Source: UBA7359 sp963976795 (GTDB taxonomy: Bacteria > Pseudomonadota > Gammaproteobacteria > Eutrophobiales > Eutrophobiaceae). Taken from it: a stretch of DNA of 64,000 nucleotides. The notes below the pieces were generated by a model. It saw only the letters and a list, made by a program, of their open reading frames with translations. It searched no databases and was not told the origin of the DNA. The stretch spans positions 1-64,000 of the forward strand of contig CAXBLT010000014.1 in NCBI GenBank assembly GCA_963976795.1, written 5' to 3'. Made by a program: the position numbers and the translations under genes. This document shows, one piece after another, positions 27,301 to 34,768 of this stretch. Position 1 is the first letter of the stretch, and each line of letters opens with the position of its first letter.

Positions 27301-27821
27301 TCGTTGATCCTGATTCATTAGAAGAATTGGGAACTGGTGAAGATGGTCTAATCTTAATCGGTGGTAGTCAGGTGATGCTGGGTTATCTGGATGATGAAGA
27401 AAAGACTAATGAAGTGATCACGATTCTTGATGATAAACGTTGGTATAAGACTGGTGACAAAGGTCATCTCGATGAGGATGGATTCTTGAGTATTGTTGAT
27501 CGTTATTCACGCTTTGCTAAACTTGGCGGGGAAATGATTAGTCTAACTGCGGTTGAAGAAGTAGTTAGAAATGCTTTAAATGAGCCAGAGCTAGAATTGC
27601 TTGCAGTGAATCTCCCCGATGAAAAGAAAGGTGAAAAAATAATCCTCATGATCACAAAAGAAATTGAGCTTGCTAATGTTAAAAAGGCAATGTTGGATTC
27701 AGGTGCGAACCCATTAATGATTCCTGCTGAGGTGAAAGTTGTTGAAGAAATACCAAAGCTGGGTAGTGGTAAGACTGATTTTAAGGGGGCTAAGAAATTG
27801 CTGTTTGATAAAAATGTATAA
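24369..27821 (+). CDS. aas: Fused lysophospholipid transporter / 2-acyl-GPE acyltransferase / acyl-ACP synthetase
   Basis: Three activities for membrane phospholipid repair sit in one 1150-residue chain. Residues about 1-420 are an LplT-like major-facilitator domain of roughly 12 helices that would flip lysophospholipid inward. Residues about 440-610 are a PlsC-type acyltransferase with HxxxxD as NHISWID and FPEGTISRTG. Residues about 640-1145 are an AMP-forming acyl-ACP synthetase with the P-loop-like SSGSEGTPKGVMLSH, GYGATETTP and YKTGDKGHLDEDG motifs. E. coli encodes lplT and aas as two adjacent genes; full fusions are known in other bacteria. AAGGA lies 8 nt before the ATG. The neighbouring XRE gene probably regulates it. 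Confidence 0.92.
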   Translation: MKTLFKYSGFLPYIIVVFLNAFVDLGHKIIIQNTVFKIYDGQEQIFLTAIVNALILLPFILLLSPAGFCSDKFPKNKVMRISAWVAVGITLCITLFYYLGWFWPAFAMTFTLALQSAFYSPAKYGYIKEMVGKDNLARANGLVQATTTIAILAGIFVFSILFEQFLIDSIYSDTSSLLMNIAPIGWGLVAFSIIELGLAYMLPQKHPVDEEMKFDLKEYSRGNYLRSNMGVVLDREVIFLSIIGLAIFWAISQVMLAAFPAYAKETLGITNTIIIQGILACAGMGIMLGSIIAGRISRTHIETGMIPVGSIGIAICLLILPSLDNAYLQAVLFFGWGMFGGFLLIPLNSLIQFHAEEDELGRVLAGSNLIQNTVMLTFLGLTVLFAFYGMNSLGLFNILLVVAVVGTIYTAYKLPQSLVRFIVSYIIGHRYRLQVLGLKNIPEQGGVLMLGNHISWIDWGIIQMASPRPIRFVMIRNIYERWYLKWFLDIFNVIPVSAGASKGALQKINESLNNGDVVCLFPEGTISRTGQLGEFQRGFEKAAEEANAVILPFYLRGLWGSWFSRSSEKLKNLRSSGIKHDIIVAFGETLPIDTTTDELKKRVFDLSIDSWEHYTSDLPSIGTAFIDTAKRNSDELTVADSLAGPLNGNKFLTGVICFSRLIKKYSKEQNVGLLLPTSSAGAIANMSAILCGKTVVNLNFTASREALQGSVTKAGIKTVYTSRKFMEKLAKKGIDLNDAFSDSQFIYMEDLKTEISKVTGLCTLITVMLLPAAVLKFLYCKKVDINTPAAILFSSGSEGTPKGVMLSHRNIMANLKQISDMLNTQDTDVVMASLPLFHAFGITVTTFMPLVEGIPMICHPDPTDAVNISKAIAKYRATIFCGTSTFLRLYTKNKRIHPLMLESLRIVVAGAEKLSPDVRDAFKLKFNKDIYEGYGATETTPVASVNIPDALDVNYWSVQLGNKQGTVGMPLPGTSFRIVDPDSLEELGTGEDGLILIGGSQVMLGYLDDEEKTNEVITILDDKRWYKTGDKGHLDEDGFLSIVDRYSRFAKLGGEMISLTAVEEVVRNALNEPELELLAVNLPDEKKGEKIILMITKEIELANVKKAMLDSGANPLMIPAEVKVVEEIPKLGSGKTDFKGAKKLLFDKNV

Positions 27822-27986
27822 TAATTGAGGGCTGAAGGATGTTAATTATTAACCTACAATAGAGAACCTTAATAAGTATGGGCAACGAAGAACATAAATC
27901 AGCTCTTTGAGATAAATCATAGTGATAAATTTAATATGATTTTGCCACTTGGGTATTATCGTAAAACAATGGAAAAGGATAATGAT

Positions 27987-28877
27987 ATGAAACTACAAAC
28001 ACCTCTCGTATCGACAGACTGGCTTGATGAACATTTAGGAAAACCAGAACTAAGGATCTATGACGTTACGCTTTACGTCGAATATAAAGGTGATGCGGGT
28101 GACAGTTTCGGTGGTTATAACCTGGATTCTGAAACTCCTCGTAAAGAGTGGGAACAGGCGCATATACCTGGTTCAGGTTTTATCGATATTAATGCTGAAT
28201 TGTTCGACTCAAATAACAGTGTTCCATTTATGATGCCGGCACCGGAAACATTTGCCACAGCGATCGCAACGCATGGCGTATCTGATAAAACGACTGTTGT
28301 TCTGTTTAGTAAGGGAAGTCAGATGTGGGCTACAAGGATTTGGTGGATGTTACGCTCTATCGGATTTGACAATGTGGCTGTATTGGACGGCGGATGGGAG
28401 AAGTGGCAACGTGAAGGACGCTCCACGGATAGGGAGGGTTCCAATTATCCGACAGGAAAGCTTTCTGTGACCCCGCGGCCCGAGATGTGGGTTGATAAAC
28501 ATAAGATGCTTGAAGTTATAGAGAAAGGTGGTCCGACCATGGTCAATGCATTGCCCACCGAAGTGTATACAGGGGAATTAAACCGCTATGGTCGACCCGG
28601 GCACCTGCCAGGCAGCTACAGCGTGCCTTATGACTCTCTCCTTAATCCTGACACAGGTGAGTTTCTGGAACCGGATGAGTTGCGTCCATTGTTTACAGAG
28701 AGTGGAGCCTTACAGACAGATAAAGTTATTGCTTATTGTGGTGGCGGTATTTCTGCAACCATGGATTGTCTGGCCATGAGTTTATGTGGGCAAGATAATG
28801 TCTCTGTTTACGATGGCTCTATGAATGAGTGGGTTCTCGATGAGTCCCTGCCTCTTAAACTTGGTGCTGAGCCGTAG
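27987..28877 (+). CDS. sseA: Sulfurtransferase of the SseA / 3-mercaptopyruvate type
   Basis: The protein has two rhodanese domains (about 5-140 and 160-290). The first lacks a catalytic cysteine (FSKGSQMWATR at the loop), as is normal; the second carries C251 in YCGGGISAT. That loop fits the mercaptopyruvate sulfurtransferase pattern (CGxGxxA) better than thiosulfate rhodanese (CRxGxR/T). The start chosen is ATG 27987, with AAGGAT just upstream, giving 296 residues; ATGs at 27936 and 27969 would extend a poorly conserved end. An extra segment near residues 25-50 (EYKGDAGDSFGGYNLDSETP) is typical of the long subgroup. It is a single gene. Confidence 0.85.
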   Translation: MKLQTPLVSTDWLDEHLGKPELRIYDVTLYVEYKGDAGDSFGGYNLDSETPRKEWEQAHIPGSGFIDINAELFDSNNSVPFMMPAPETFATAIATHGVSDKTTVVLFSKGSQMWATRIWWMLRSIGFDNVAVLDGGWEKWQREGRSTDREGSNYPTGKLSVTPRPEMWVDKHKMLEVIEKGGPTMVNALPTEVYTGELNRYGRPGHLPGSYSVPYDSLLNPDTGEFLEPDELRPLFTESGALQTDKVIAYCGGGISATMDCLAMSLCGQDNVSVYDGSMNEWVLDESLPLKLGAEP

Positions 28878-28930
28878 TTCTAAGAGATTGCGTGAGATAT
28901 TTTGCAGAATGTAATTTAGCTCTGGGCTAT

Positions 28931-28953
28931 AGCGCACTGACATCTGCGCTGTT
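28931..28953 (+). terminator. Candidate terminator after the sulfurtransferase gene
   Basis: AGCGCA and TGCGCT form a 6-bp stem around an 8-nt loop, followed by GTTTAGTTTG. The U-tract is poor, so termination may be weak. Confidence 0.4.
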
Positions 28954-29024
28954 TAGTTTGAAGAATAAAAATATGTTTCTTCGTCTATTAATCCTAAAGT
29001 TCAGTTGAACCTGTGAAAGCGTAT

Positions 29025-29111
29025 TGGTGCCGAGAAGAGGACTTGAACCTCCACGAGCATAAGCTCACTAGCACCTGAAGCTAGCGCGTCTACCAATTCC
29101 GCCACCTCGGC
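29025..29111 (-). tRNA. tRNA-Leu, anticodon CAG
   Basis: An 87-nt class II tRNA including an encoded CCA end. On the minus strand the acceptor GCCGAGG pairs with the CTCGGC side, the D-arm reads GGCGGAATTGGTAGACGC, the anticodon loop is TTCAGGT (CAG) within CTAGC/GCTAG, there is a long variable arm (TGAGCTTATGCTCG) and the T-loop is GTTCAAGTC. It reads CUG codons. It is encoded divergently from rnr. Confidence 0.96.
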
Positions 29112-29155
29112 ATATTTTAAATTGGCACCAAATTTAATGTTCTAGTTCTATTTTT

Positions 29156-29173
29156 AAAAACGCGCTAAGCGCG
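29156..29173 (-). terminator. Terminator downstream of the tRNA-Leu-like fragment
   Basis: On the minus strand the palindrome CGCGCTTAGCGCG is followed by TTTTT. It would stop a leftward transcript through the tRNA fragment before it reaches the intact tRNA-Leu, which therefore probably has its own promoter in 29112-29155. Confidence 0.6.
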
Positions 29174-29246
29174 ATCGCTCTTCTGCATCCATGCAGCCGC
29201 GACACTCGGACTCCTGTCCAGCGTCTACCAGTTCCGCCACCTCAGC
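29174..29246 (-). pseudogene. tRNA-Leu-derived fragment (5' acceptor and D-arm only)
   Basis: On the minus strand, from 29246 to 29221, the acceptor strand GCTGAGG and D-arm GGCGGAACTGGTAGACGC of a tRNA-Leu are intact and nearly match the neighbouring tRNA. After GACGC the sequence departs: a GGAC-AGGA-GTCC mini-hairpin, then CTGCAT/ATGCAG inverted repeat, with no anticodon loop, variable arm or T-arm. It cannot be a functional tRNA. It may be the scar of an integration or deletion at a second tRNA-Leu gene. Confidence 0.7.
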
Positions 29247-29319
29247 ATGTGTTATAGTGTTGGAACCAAAGAGGGCGGACTTTAACCAGCCTCTATAATA
29301 TTGTCAATCCACAAAGGTC

Positions 29320-31479
29320 ATGGGTAAAAAATCTAAACCACAATCATCCTCGAATAAAGTCTTTAAGTTACCAGAACGCGAAGCCATATTGGCGTTCCTG
29401 CGCGAAGCTGGTCGACCATTGAAGCGTAAGCAATTTGCAGAGGCATTTGTTATTCGCGATCCGGAAATTCGTCAGGCATTAGGTCGTAGGCTTAAAGCGA
29501 TGGAACGTGACGGTCAATTGATTCGTAATCGACGTGGTAGTTATGGATTGATCGAGAAAATGGATCTGATTAAAGGTCGGGTTATCGGTCATCCTGATGG
29601 TTATGGGTTTGTCGTTCCCGATGAAGGTGGTAAAGATTTGTTTTTATCAGGAAAGGAGATGCGCACGGTCTTAAATGGCGACCGTGTATTAGTTCGTCAG
29701 GTTAGCGTTAGTAAACAAGGTAAACGCGAAGGCGGATTAGTTGAAGTCTTGGAGCGCGCGAATACACAACTAGTAGGCCGTTACTATGAAGAGCAAGGTA
29801 TTGCTTATATTGTTCCGGATAATAAGCGTATAAGTCAGGATCTATTAGTCCCGGCAAAGAATAAAAACAAAGCAAAGAACGGGCAATATGTCGTTGCTAA
29901 AATTGTGCACCAGCCTGAAAAGCATAGACAAGCTATAGCTGAAGTGTTGAGTATTATTGGTGACGGTCTTGATGCAAGCATGGCAGTTGATATTGCTATT
30001 AGAAGCTATGACATCCCGTTTGAATGGTCAGAAGAAATTGAAAAAGACATTGAAAGATTAACCGAGGAAGTCGACTCAGAAAATATATCCAATAGAGTTG
30101 ATAGCCGTGATGTTCCCTTTGTTACGATAGATGGCGAAGATGCACGTGACTTTGATGACGCAGTTTTTTGCCAAAAAGAAGGGGGTGGTTGGCGTTTGCT
30201 AGTAGCTATTGCTGATGTCTCGCATTATGTAAAAAAGCTAAGTGCGCTCGATGATGAAGCTCGTTTACGAGGGACTTCCGTTTATTTTCCTGACCGTGTT
30301 GTTCCCATGTTGCCCGAGATACTGTCGAATGGTTTGTGTTCTCTTAAACCAAAAGTTGATCGATATAGTCTGGTTTGCGAATTAAACATTGATGCTAAAG
30401 GCAAGGTGAAACATTCTTCTTTCTTTAAGGGGATTATTAAATCAGCGGCTCGCTTAACCTATACAGAAATGTCTGCGATTGTTGTTGAAAAAAATAGCGA
30501 TGCTAGACAGAAACATGAAGCGCTTGTAAATCATCTTGATGATTTATATCAGTTATATCAACTACTACATGGAGAACGGAAGAAACAAGGTCTCATTGAC
30601 TTTTCTTCACTCGAATCGCGATTTGAATTTAATGACAAAGGCCATATTGAAGCTATTCATACCGCTGAAAGAAATGAGGCTCATCGTTTAATCGAAGAGA
30701 TGATGTTGGTGGCCAATGTTGCAGCCGGTGAGTTTCTTGAAAAAAATGAGATTCCAGCAATGTATCGTATTCACGAGACGCCGAAACTGGATAAACTTGA
30801 GAATGTGCGGTCATTATTATCGCAATTGGGCTTGTCTTTAGGCGGTGGTGAGGAGCCGACCTCTAAAGATTATGCAAAGTTAATGGACGTCATTAGAAAA
30901 CGCGATGATGCGCAAATGTTGGAAACGGTGTTATTACGAAGTATGCCGCTTGCATCCTACAGCATGGTGAATGAAGGTCATTTTGGATTGGGATTCCCTA
31001 TTTATGCTCACTTCACTTCACCTATTCGCCGCTACCCTGATCTTATGGTTCATCGGGGGATTGTGCATATTCTCGAAGGTAAAACGGCTACAACGTTTAA
31101 TTATTCTCCGCAACAAGTGTTGGAGTTGGCCGAACACTGTTCAATGACAGAGCGCCGTGCGGAAGAGGCATCACGCGATGCGGTGCAGCGGCTTAAGTGC
31201 GCCTTTATGGAAGATAAGGTAGGCGAAACATTTAGTGGCATGGTGAGTTCTGTTACATCATTTGGTTTATTTGTCGTGTTGGATGATATATTTATTGAAG
31301 GATTGGTTCATATTAGTAATCTCCCGGTTGATTATTATCATTTTGATGAAATTACGCATACTTTACGTGGTGAACGTGGAGGTAAGGTTTTCAAGCTTGG
31401 ACAGACACTCGAAGTGCTTGTCACACGAGTTGATTTAGAAGAACGTAAAATAGACTTTGAACTAAAAGAGAATGAGTAA
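29320..31479 (+). CDS. rnr: Ribonuclease R
   Basis: RNase R is a processive 3'-5' exoribonuclease that unwinds structured RNA. The 719 residues contain an N-terminal winged helix (about 15-75), cold-shock domains (about 80-240), the RNB catalytic core with TIDGEDARDFDDAV and TSPIRRYPDLMVHR, and a C-terminal S1 domain (about 638-717). The chain stops right after S1; the basic Lys-rich tail of E. coli RNase R is absent. TATAAT at 29294-29299 could be the promoter -10 box, although no good -35 is seen. It overlaps rlmB by 8 bp. Confidence 0.96.
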   Translation: MGKKSKPQSSSNKVFKLPEREAILAFLREAGRPLKRKQFAEAFVIRDPEIRQALGRRLKAMERDGQLIRNRRGSYGLIEKMDLIKGRVIGHPDGYGFVVPDEGGKDLFLSGKEMRTVLNGDRVLVRQVSVSKQGKREGGLVEVLERANTQLVGRYYEEQGIAYIVPDNKRISQDLLVPAKNKNKAKNGQYVVAKIVHQPEKHRQAIAEVLSIIGDGLDASMAVDIAIRSYDIPFEWSEEIEKDIERLTEEVDSENISNRVDSRDVPFVTIDGEDARDFDDAVFCQKEGGGWRLLVAIADVSHYVKKLSALDDEARLRGTSVYFPDRVVPMLPEILSNGLCSLKPKVDRYSLVCELNIDAKGKVKHSSFFKGIIKSAARLTYTEMSAIVVEKNSDARQKHEALVNHLDDLYQLYQLLHGERKKQGLIDFSSLESRFEFNDKGHIEAIHTAERNEAHRLIEEMMLVANVAAGEFLEKNEIPAMYRIHETPKLDKLENVRSLLSQLGLSLGGGEEPTSKDYAKLMDVIRKRDDAQMLETVLLRSMPLASYSMVNEGHFGLGFPIYAHFTSPIRRYPDLMVHRGIVHILEGKTATTFNYSPQQVLELAEHCSMTERRAEEASRDAVQRLKCAFMEDKVGETFSGMVSSVTSFGLFVVLDDIFIEGLVHISNLPVDYYHFDEITHTLRGERGGKVFKLGQTLEVLVTRVDLEERKIDFELKENE

Positions 31480-32221
31480 ACGAACAGATCGAATTTTTGG
31501 GCTGCATGCGGTTAAGCAGGTTTTAGAAAATTCACCTGAAAAAATCTTAAGTGTCTTGATACAAGAATCAATTCAGTCCGATTCAGTGAACTCTATTCAC
31601 GAGACACTAAATAAATTAGGTGTGTCGGTTCAGACGGCGTCACGTTCTACCCTGAGCAAGATGGTTAAGAACCAGAATCATCAGGGTGTGATTATGGAGG
31701 TTAGAAAAGCAGCAAAAAAAACTGAGCATGATCTCGATGATGTTTTAGAACAAAATCAAGACGCTAACCCGCTCTATTTGATTCTGGACTCAGTACAAGA
31801 CCCACATAATCTCGGCGCTTGTATTCGTACCGCTGATGCGGCAGGCGTTACAGCGGTAATCATCCCGAATGATCGCGCAGCAAGTATCAATGAAACAGTG
31901 CGTAAAGTCGCGAGTGGCGCAGTAGAAAACGTCACCGTTATCAGTGTGGTGAATCTAGTCCGTGCAATAAAGAAGATAAAGGAAGCTGGCGTTTGGGTGG
32001 TTGGAACTGCAGGAGATGCGGAGCAAACGATCTATGAGCTTGATTTAAAGATTCCTACAGCTATTGTCATGGGCGGTGAAGGTAAAGGCATGAGAGATTC
32101 GGTTCAGAAAGAATGCGACTACACCGCTTCGTTACCTATTCATGGTAATGTTGAGAGCTTGAATGTCTCGGTCGCAGCCGGAGTGGCTTTATATGAGGTT
32201 CTCAGGCAACGAAGCACCTGA
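31472..32221 (+). CDS. rlmB: 23S rRNA 2'-O-methyltransferase (Gm2251) RlmB
   Basis: RlmB methylates G2251 in the peptidyl-transferase loop of 23S rRNA. The 249 residues hold an N-terminal L30e-like substrate-binding domain (FGLHAVKQVLENSPEKI) and a SPOUT methyltransferase domain with the three motifs LDSVQDPHNLGACIRTADAAG-type, VMGGEGKGMR and PIHGNVESLNVSVAAG. The ATG lies inside the end of rnr, so the genes are coupled as in E. coli. Confidence 0.96.
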   Translation: MSKRTDRIFGLHAVKQVLENSPEKILSVLIQESIQSDSVNSIHETLNKLGVSVQTASRSTLSKMVKNQNHQGVIMEVRKAAKKTEHDLDDVLEQNQDANPLYLILDSVQDPHNLGACIRTADAAGVTAVIIPNDRAASINETVRKVASGAVENVTVISVVNLVRAIKKIKEAGVWVVGTAGDAEQTIYELDLKIPTAIVMGGEGKGMRDSVQKECDYTASLPIHGNVESLNVSVAAGVALYEVLRQRST

Positions 32222-32271
32222 ATCCAACTGGTTTAGCATGAAAACTCAGAAAAATAGCGATGTTTGGTTAT

Positions 32272-32294
32272 TTTCAGACTGATTTCTGAAATTT
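32272..32294 (+). terminator. Weak candidate terminator between rlmB and rpsF
   Basis: TTTCAGA and TCTGAAA pair perfectly around a 6-nt loop and are followed by TTT. Low GC and short T-run make the call uncertain, but a separate rpsF promoter follows directly. Confidence 0.3.
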
Positions 32295-32308
32295 CAGCTC
32301 GTATCGCA

Positions 32309-32337
32309 TTGCAGTGGACGAGGCAATCCATTAGAAT
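32309..32337 (+). promoter_or_regulatory. Sigma-70 promoter of the rpsF operon
   Basis: TTGCAG, exactly 17 nt, then TAGAAT: one mismatch-class from consensus in each box and ideal spacing. It lies 70 bp upstream of the rpsF ATG, leaving a leader of about 62 nt that contains a hairpin. Confidence 0.65.
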
Positions 32338-32358
32338 CGCGCCACTTTACACGTCCTT

Positions 32359-32384
32359 GCCTCACCCTGAAATGCTGGGGAGGC
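32359..32384 (+). promoter_or_regulatory. Leader hairpin of rpsF, possible S6:S18 autoregulatory site
   Basis: GCCTC-A-CCC pairs with GGG-GAGGC (bulged A) just before the rpsF ribosome-binding site GAGGA (32396-32400). Many bacteria fold the rpsF leader into a motif bound by the S6:S18 dimer. Whether the specific bulged-loop nucleotides of that motif are present cannot be settled by eye. Confidence 0.35.
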
Positions 32385-32406
32385 TATTAACCCTTGAGGA
32401 TACACA

Positions 32407-32901
32407 ATGAGACACTATGAAATCGTCTTTCTGGTTCATCCGGATCAGAGCGAGCAAGTTCCTGCGATGATAGATCGTTATCAGAGCATTATCACAAGCA
32501 ACAACGGCACAATCCATCGTTTGGAAGATTGGGGTCGTCGGCTTTTGGCATACCCTATTAACAAGATCCATAAGGCACACTATGTTCTGATGAATATCGA
32601 ATGTGATGCCGAATCTCTGAATCAACTGACGGACGGTTTTCGATTTAACGATGCTGTTATCCGTAATCTGGTTATTAAAAAGGATGAAGCTGTTACTGAG
32701 GCATCACACTTGATTAAATCCAAGGACGAAGAAGAAACTCGACCAGCACCCGTAACGGCAGCTGCTACTCCGGCAGAAGCACCAGTGGAAACGGCAACTG
32801 CTGAAGAAGCTGCTCCAGTAGAACCTGCTGCGGCTGTAGAGGAATCAAGTAAGGACGAAGCAGTTGAAGAAGCTGCCGATAAGTCTGAATCAGAAGATTA
32901 A
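32407..32901 (+). CDS. rpsF: 30S ribosomal protein S6 with long acidic tail
   Basis: S6 binds S18 on the platform of the small subunit. The core (about 1-100) is typical: MRHYEIVFLVHPDQSEQV, LEDWGRRLLAYPINK, HYVLMNIE and FRFNDAVIRNLVI. A further 60 or so residues rich in Ala, Glu, Pro and Val follow (EEETRPAPV...to SESED), longer than the E. coli tail (131 residues total versus 164 here). The tail is low complexity and likely disordered. GAGGA sits 6 nt before the ATG. Confidence 0.96.
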   Translation: MRHYEIVFLVHPDQSEQVPAMIDRYQSIITSNNGTIHRLEDWGRRLLAYPINKIHKAHYVLMNIECDAESLNQLTDGFRFNDAVIRNLVIKKDEAVTEASHLIKSKDEEETRPAPVTAAATPAEAPVETATAEEAAPVEPAAAVEESSKDEAVEEAADKSESED

Positions 32902-32918
32902 ATTGAGAGGATTATAAA

Positions 32919-33143
32919 ATGGCTCGTTATTTCAAACGTAAAAGATTTTGCAGGTTTACTGCAGATGGTGTGAAAGAGATTGATTACAAAGATCTCAATA
33001 CATTAAAAAATTATGTATCTGAAAATGGAAAGATTGTTCCAAGCAGAATTTCAGGTACAAATGCTCGTTATCAAAGACAGTTATCAACTGCAATTAAGCG
33101 TGCGCGCTATCTTGCTTTGATTCCTTATTGTGACGCGCATTAG
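32919..33143 (+). CDS. rpsR: 30S ribosomal protein S18
   Basis: S18 is the S6 partner on the subunit platform. The 74-residue protein has the standard FKRKRFCRFTADGV start, IDYKDLNTLKNYVSENGKI and the basic ARYQRQLSTAIKRARYLALIPY end. It lies 17 bp after rpsF and is followed by a strong hairpin terminator at 33170, which would limit transcription of the downstream membrane gene and rplI. Confidence 0.97.
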   Translation: MARYFKRKRFCRFTADGVKEIDYKDLNTLKNYVSENGKIVPSRISGTNARYQRQLSTAIKRARYLALIPYCDAH

Positions 33144-33169
33144 GCTGGACTAAATAAAGTATATGTAGC

Positions 33170-33203
33170 ATATGTTCATCTACTACTTAGATGGACATAT
33201 TTT
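33170..33203 (+). terminator. Rho-independent terminator after rpsR
   Basis: A 13-bp stem, ATATGTTCATCTA with TAGATGGACATAT (one T-G pair), closes on a 5-nt loop and is followed by TTTTAA. It lies inside the ribosomal-protein cluster, between rpsR and the DUF2232 gene. Confidence 0.75.
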
Positions 33204-33249
33204 AATGCGAAAACCAATTGTAATTTGGTCAAGCAAGAGTCATTACTAA

Positions 33250-34152
33250 ATGATCGGTAACTATCTATTAAGTGGCAGGTTTCAGGCCATTGCAGCGACA
33301 ACCTTTAGTGCCTTGATTTCGTTGTTATTGCCGCCACTTGCCTTTCTGATTAATGGCTCTGTTGTCGCTTTGATTACCCTGAGGAAAGGGGCATCTACAG
33401 CGTTGCAAATTTTGATGACAAGCCTATTGCTATTATTGGCTTTCTCATTGCTTGCAAATCTGCCAATAGAACTGGTTTTCGGCTACGCGTTGGTGATCTG
33501 GTTACCTGTTTGGTCCGCAGCAATGACACTGCGTTTTTGTGAACAGCAGGGCTTGTTGCTGTTTGTAGTCGGATTATTGGCAGCGGTGTTGATTGTTGCG
33601 ATATATCTCATTATTGGTGATGTATCTGGATGGTGGCAACAGTGGTTGGTTATCATGCTAGAAAAAACAGTGCCGCCAGAAGATATCGGGCAGTATCAGA
33701 AAGTATTGGCCCCAGCGGCAGGTATGATCAACGCGATGATGATTACCGGTTTTATGCTGAATGTAGTCATTAGTGTTTTGTGTGGTAGGTGGTGGCAGTC
33801 AAGATTATTTAATCCCGGGGCATTTCGAAAGGAATTTTATGCACTGAGCTTACCATCAAAAATATTACCAGCGAGTGCTTTGATTGTATTATTGGTATTG
33901 ACGCTAGCTGAACCATGGCAAGCTTTGTTTAGGGATATTATGGTTGTTTTGATGTTTATGTATTTGATGCAAGGAATCTCATCAGTACATCGAAATGTTG
34001 ATAAATTTAAATTATCAACGGCCTGGATAGTATCGATGTATTGTTTGTTAGTGCTCCTGCCGCAAATGGCATTACTTATTGCCTGTTTAGGCATGACAGA
34101 TGTTTATGTTGGTTGGCGTAGAAGGAAAATTGGCTCCAAAAATGAATTGTGA
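33250..34152 (+). CDS. DUF2232 (YybS-like) integral membrane protein
   Basis: The 300-residue protein has about eight hydrophobic segments. The family has no assigned biochemical function but occurs recurrently between rpsR and rplI in many non-enteric gammaproteobacteria, which is the main support for the call here. The spacing of 106 bp after rpsR contains a terminator, and 59 bp separates it from rplI. No ribosome-binding site is clear before the ATG at 33250. Confidence 0.78.
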   Translation: MIGNYLLSGRFQAIAATTFSALISLLLPPLAFLINGSVVALITLRKGASTALQILMTSLLLLLAFSLLANLPIELVFGYALVIWLPVWSAAMTLRFCEQQGLLLFVVGLLAAVLIVAIYLIIGDVSGWWQQWLVIMLEKTVPPEDIGQYQKVLAPAAGMINAMMITGFMLNVVISVLCGRWWQSRLFNPGAFRKEFYALSLPSKILPASALIVLLVLTLAEPWQALFRDIMVVLMFMYLMQGISSVHRNVDKFKLSTAWIVSMYCLLVLLPQMALLIACLGMTDVYVGWRRRKIGSKNEL

Positions 34153-34211
34153 AGCGAGTCAGTTTGTAAAGAATCTGTTATTATAAAATCGTTATGAATT
34201 GAGGTAATCTG

Positions 34212-34667
34212 ATGGAAGTTATTTTGCTTGAAAAGGTACATAAACTCGGTGAGTTAGGCGATCAAGTCAAGGTCAAACCTGGATTTGGTAGAAACTACCT
34301 TATCCCAAGTGGCAAAGCTGTGTCTGCAACTGTTGACAATATTGCCAAGTTTGATGCTCGCAGGGCTGAGCTTGAAAAACACCAACAAGAATCGTTAGCT
34401 GCGGCGACTGCTCGCGCTGAGAATTTAAATACGGTAAGTATTTCTATCGTACGTAAAGCAGGTGCTGAAGGTAAATTATTTGGTTCGGTTGGCACTATCG
34501 ATATCGCTGATGCAGTTACTGAGTCTGGTGTCGAGTTGGCTAAGCATGAAATTAGATTGCCGGATGGACCGATACGTAGCACGGGTGAATTTGAAGTTGA
34601 TGTTCATCTTCATGCGGATGTAGCTGCCAAAATAAAGGTGACTGTTGTTTCGGAAGAAGAAGATTAG
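34212..34667 (+). CDS. rplI: 50S ribosomal protein L9
   Basis: L9 has an N-terminal RNA-binding domain (MEVILLEKVHKLGELGDQVKVKPGFGRNYLIP, read in two halves), a long connecting helix rich in Ala, Glu and Arg (about 41-75) and a C-terminal domain (GKLFGSVGTIDIADAV; IRSTGEFEVDVHLH). At 151 residues it is the usual size. GAGG lies 7 nt before the ATG. A terminator follows at 34704. Confidence 0.97.
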   Translation: MEVILLEKVHKLGELGDQVKVKPGFGRNYLIPSGKAVSATVDNIAKFDARRAELEKHQQESLAAATARAENLNTVSISIVRKAGAEGKLFGSVGTIDIADAVTESGVELAKHEIRLPDGPIRSTGEFEVDVHLHADVAAKIKVTVVSEEED

Positions 34668-34703
34668 TTTTTCATTCGGGACAGCAATATAATTAATTCT
34701 TCT

Positions 34704-34735
34704 AAATAGCCTTTAAATTAAGGCTATTTACTGTT
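34704..34735 (+). terminator. Rho-independent terminator after rplI
   Basis: AAATAGCCTT and AAGGCTATTT make a perfect 10-bp stem with a 6-nt loop, followed by ACTGTTTTATTT. It ends the ribosomal part of the cluster ahead of dnaB. Confidence 0.7.
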
Positions 34736-34768
34736 TTATTTGGATCGATTCTCGATCCAGGGACTGTT

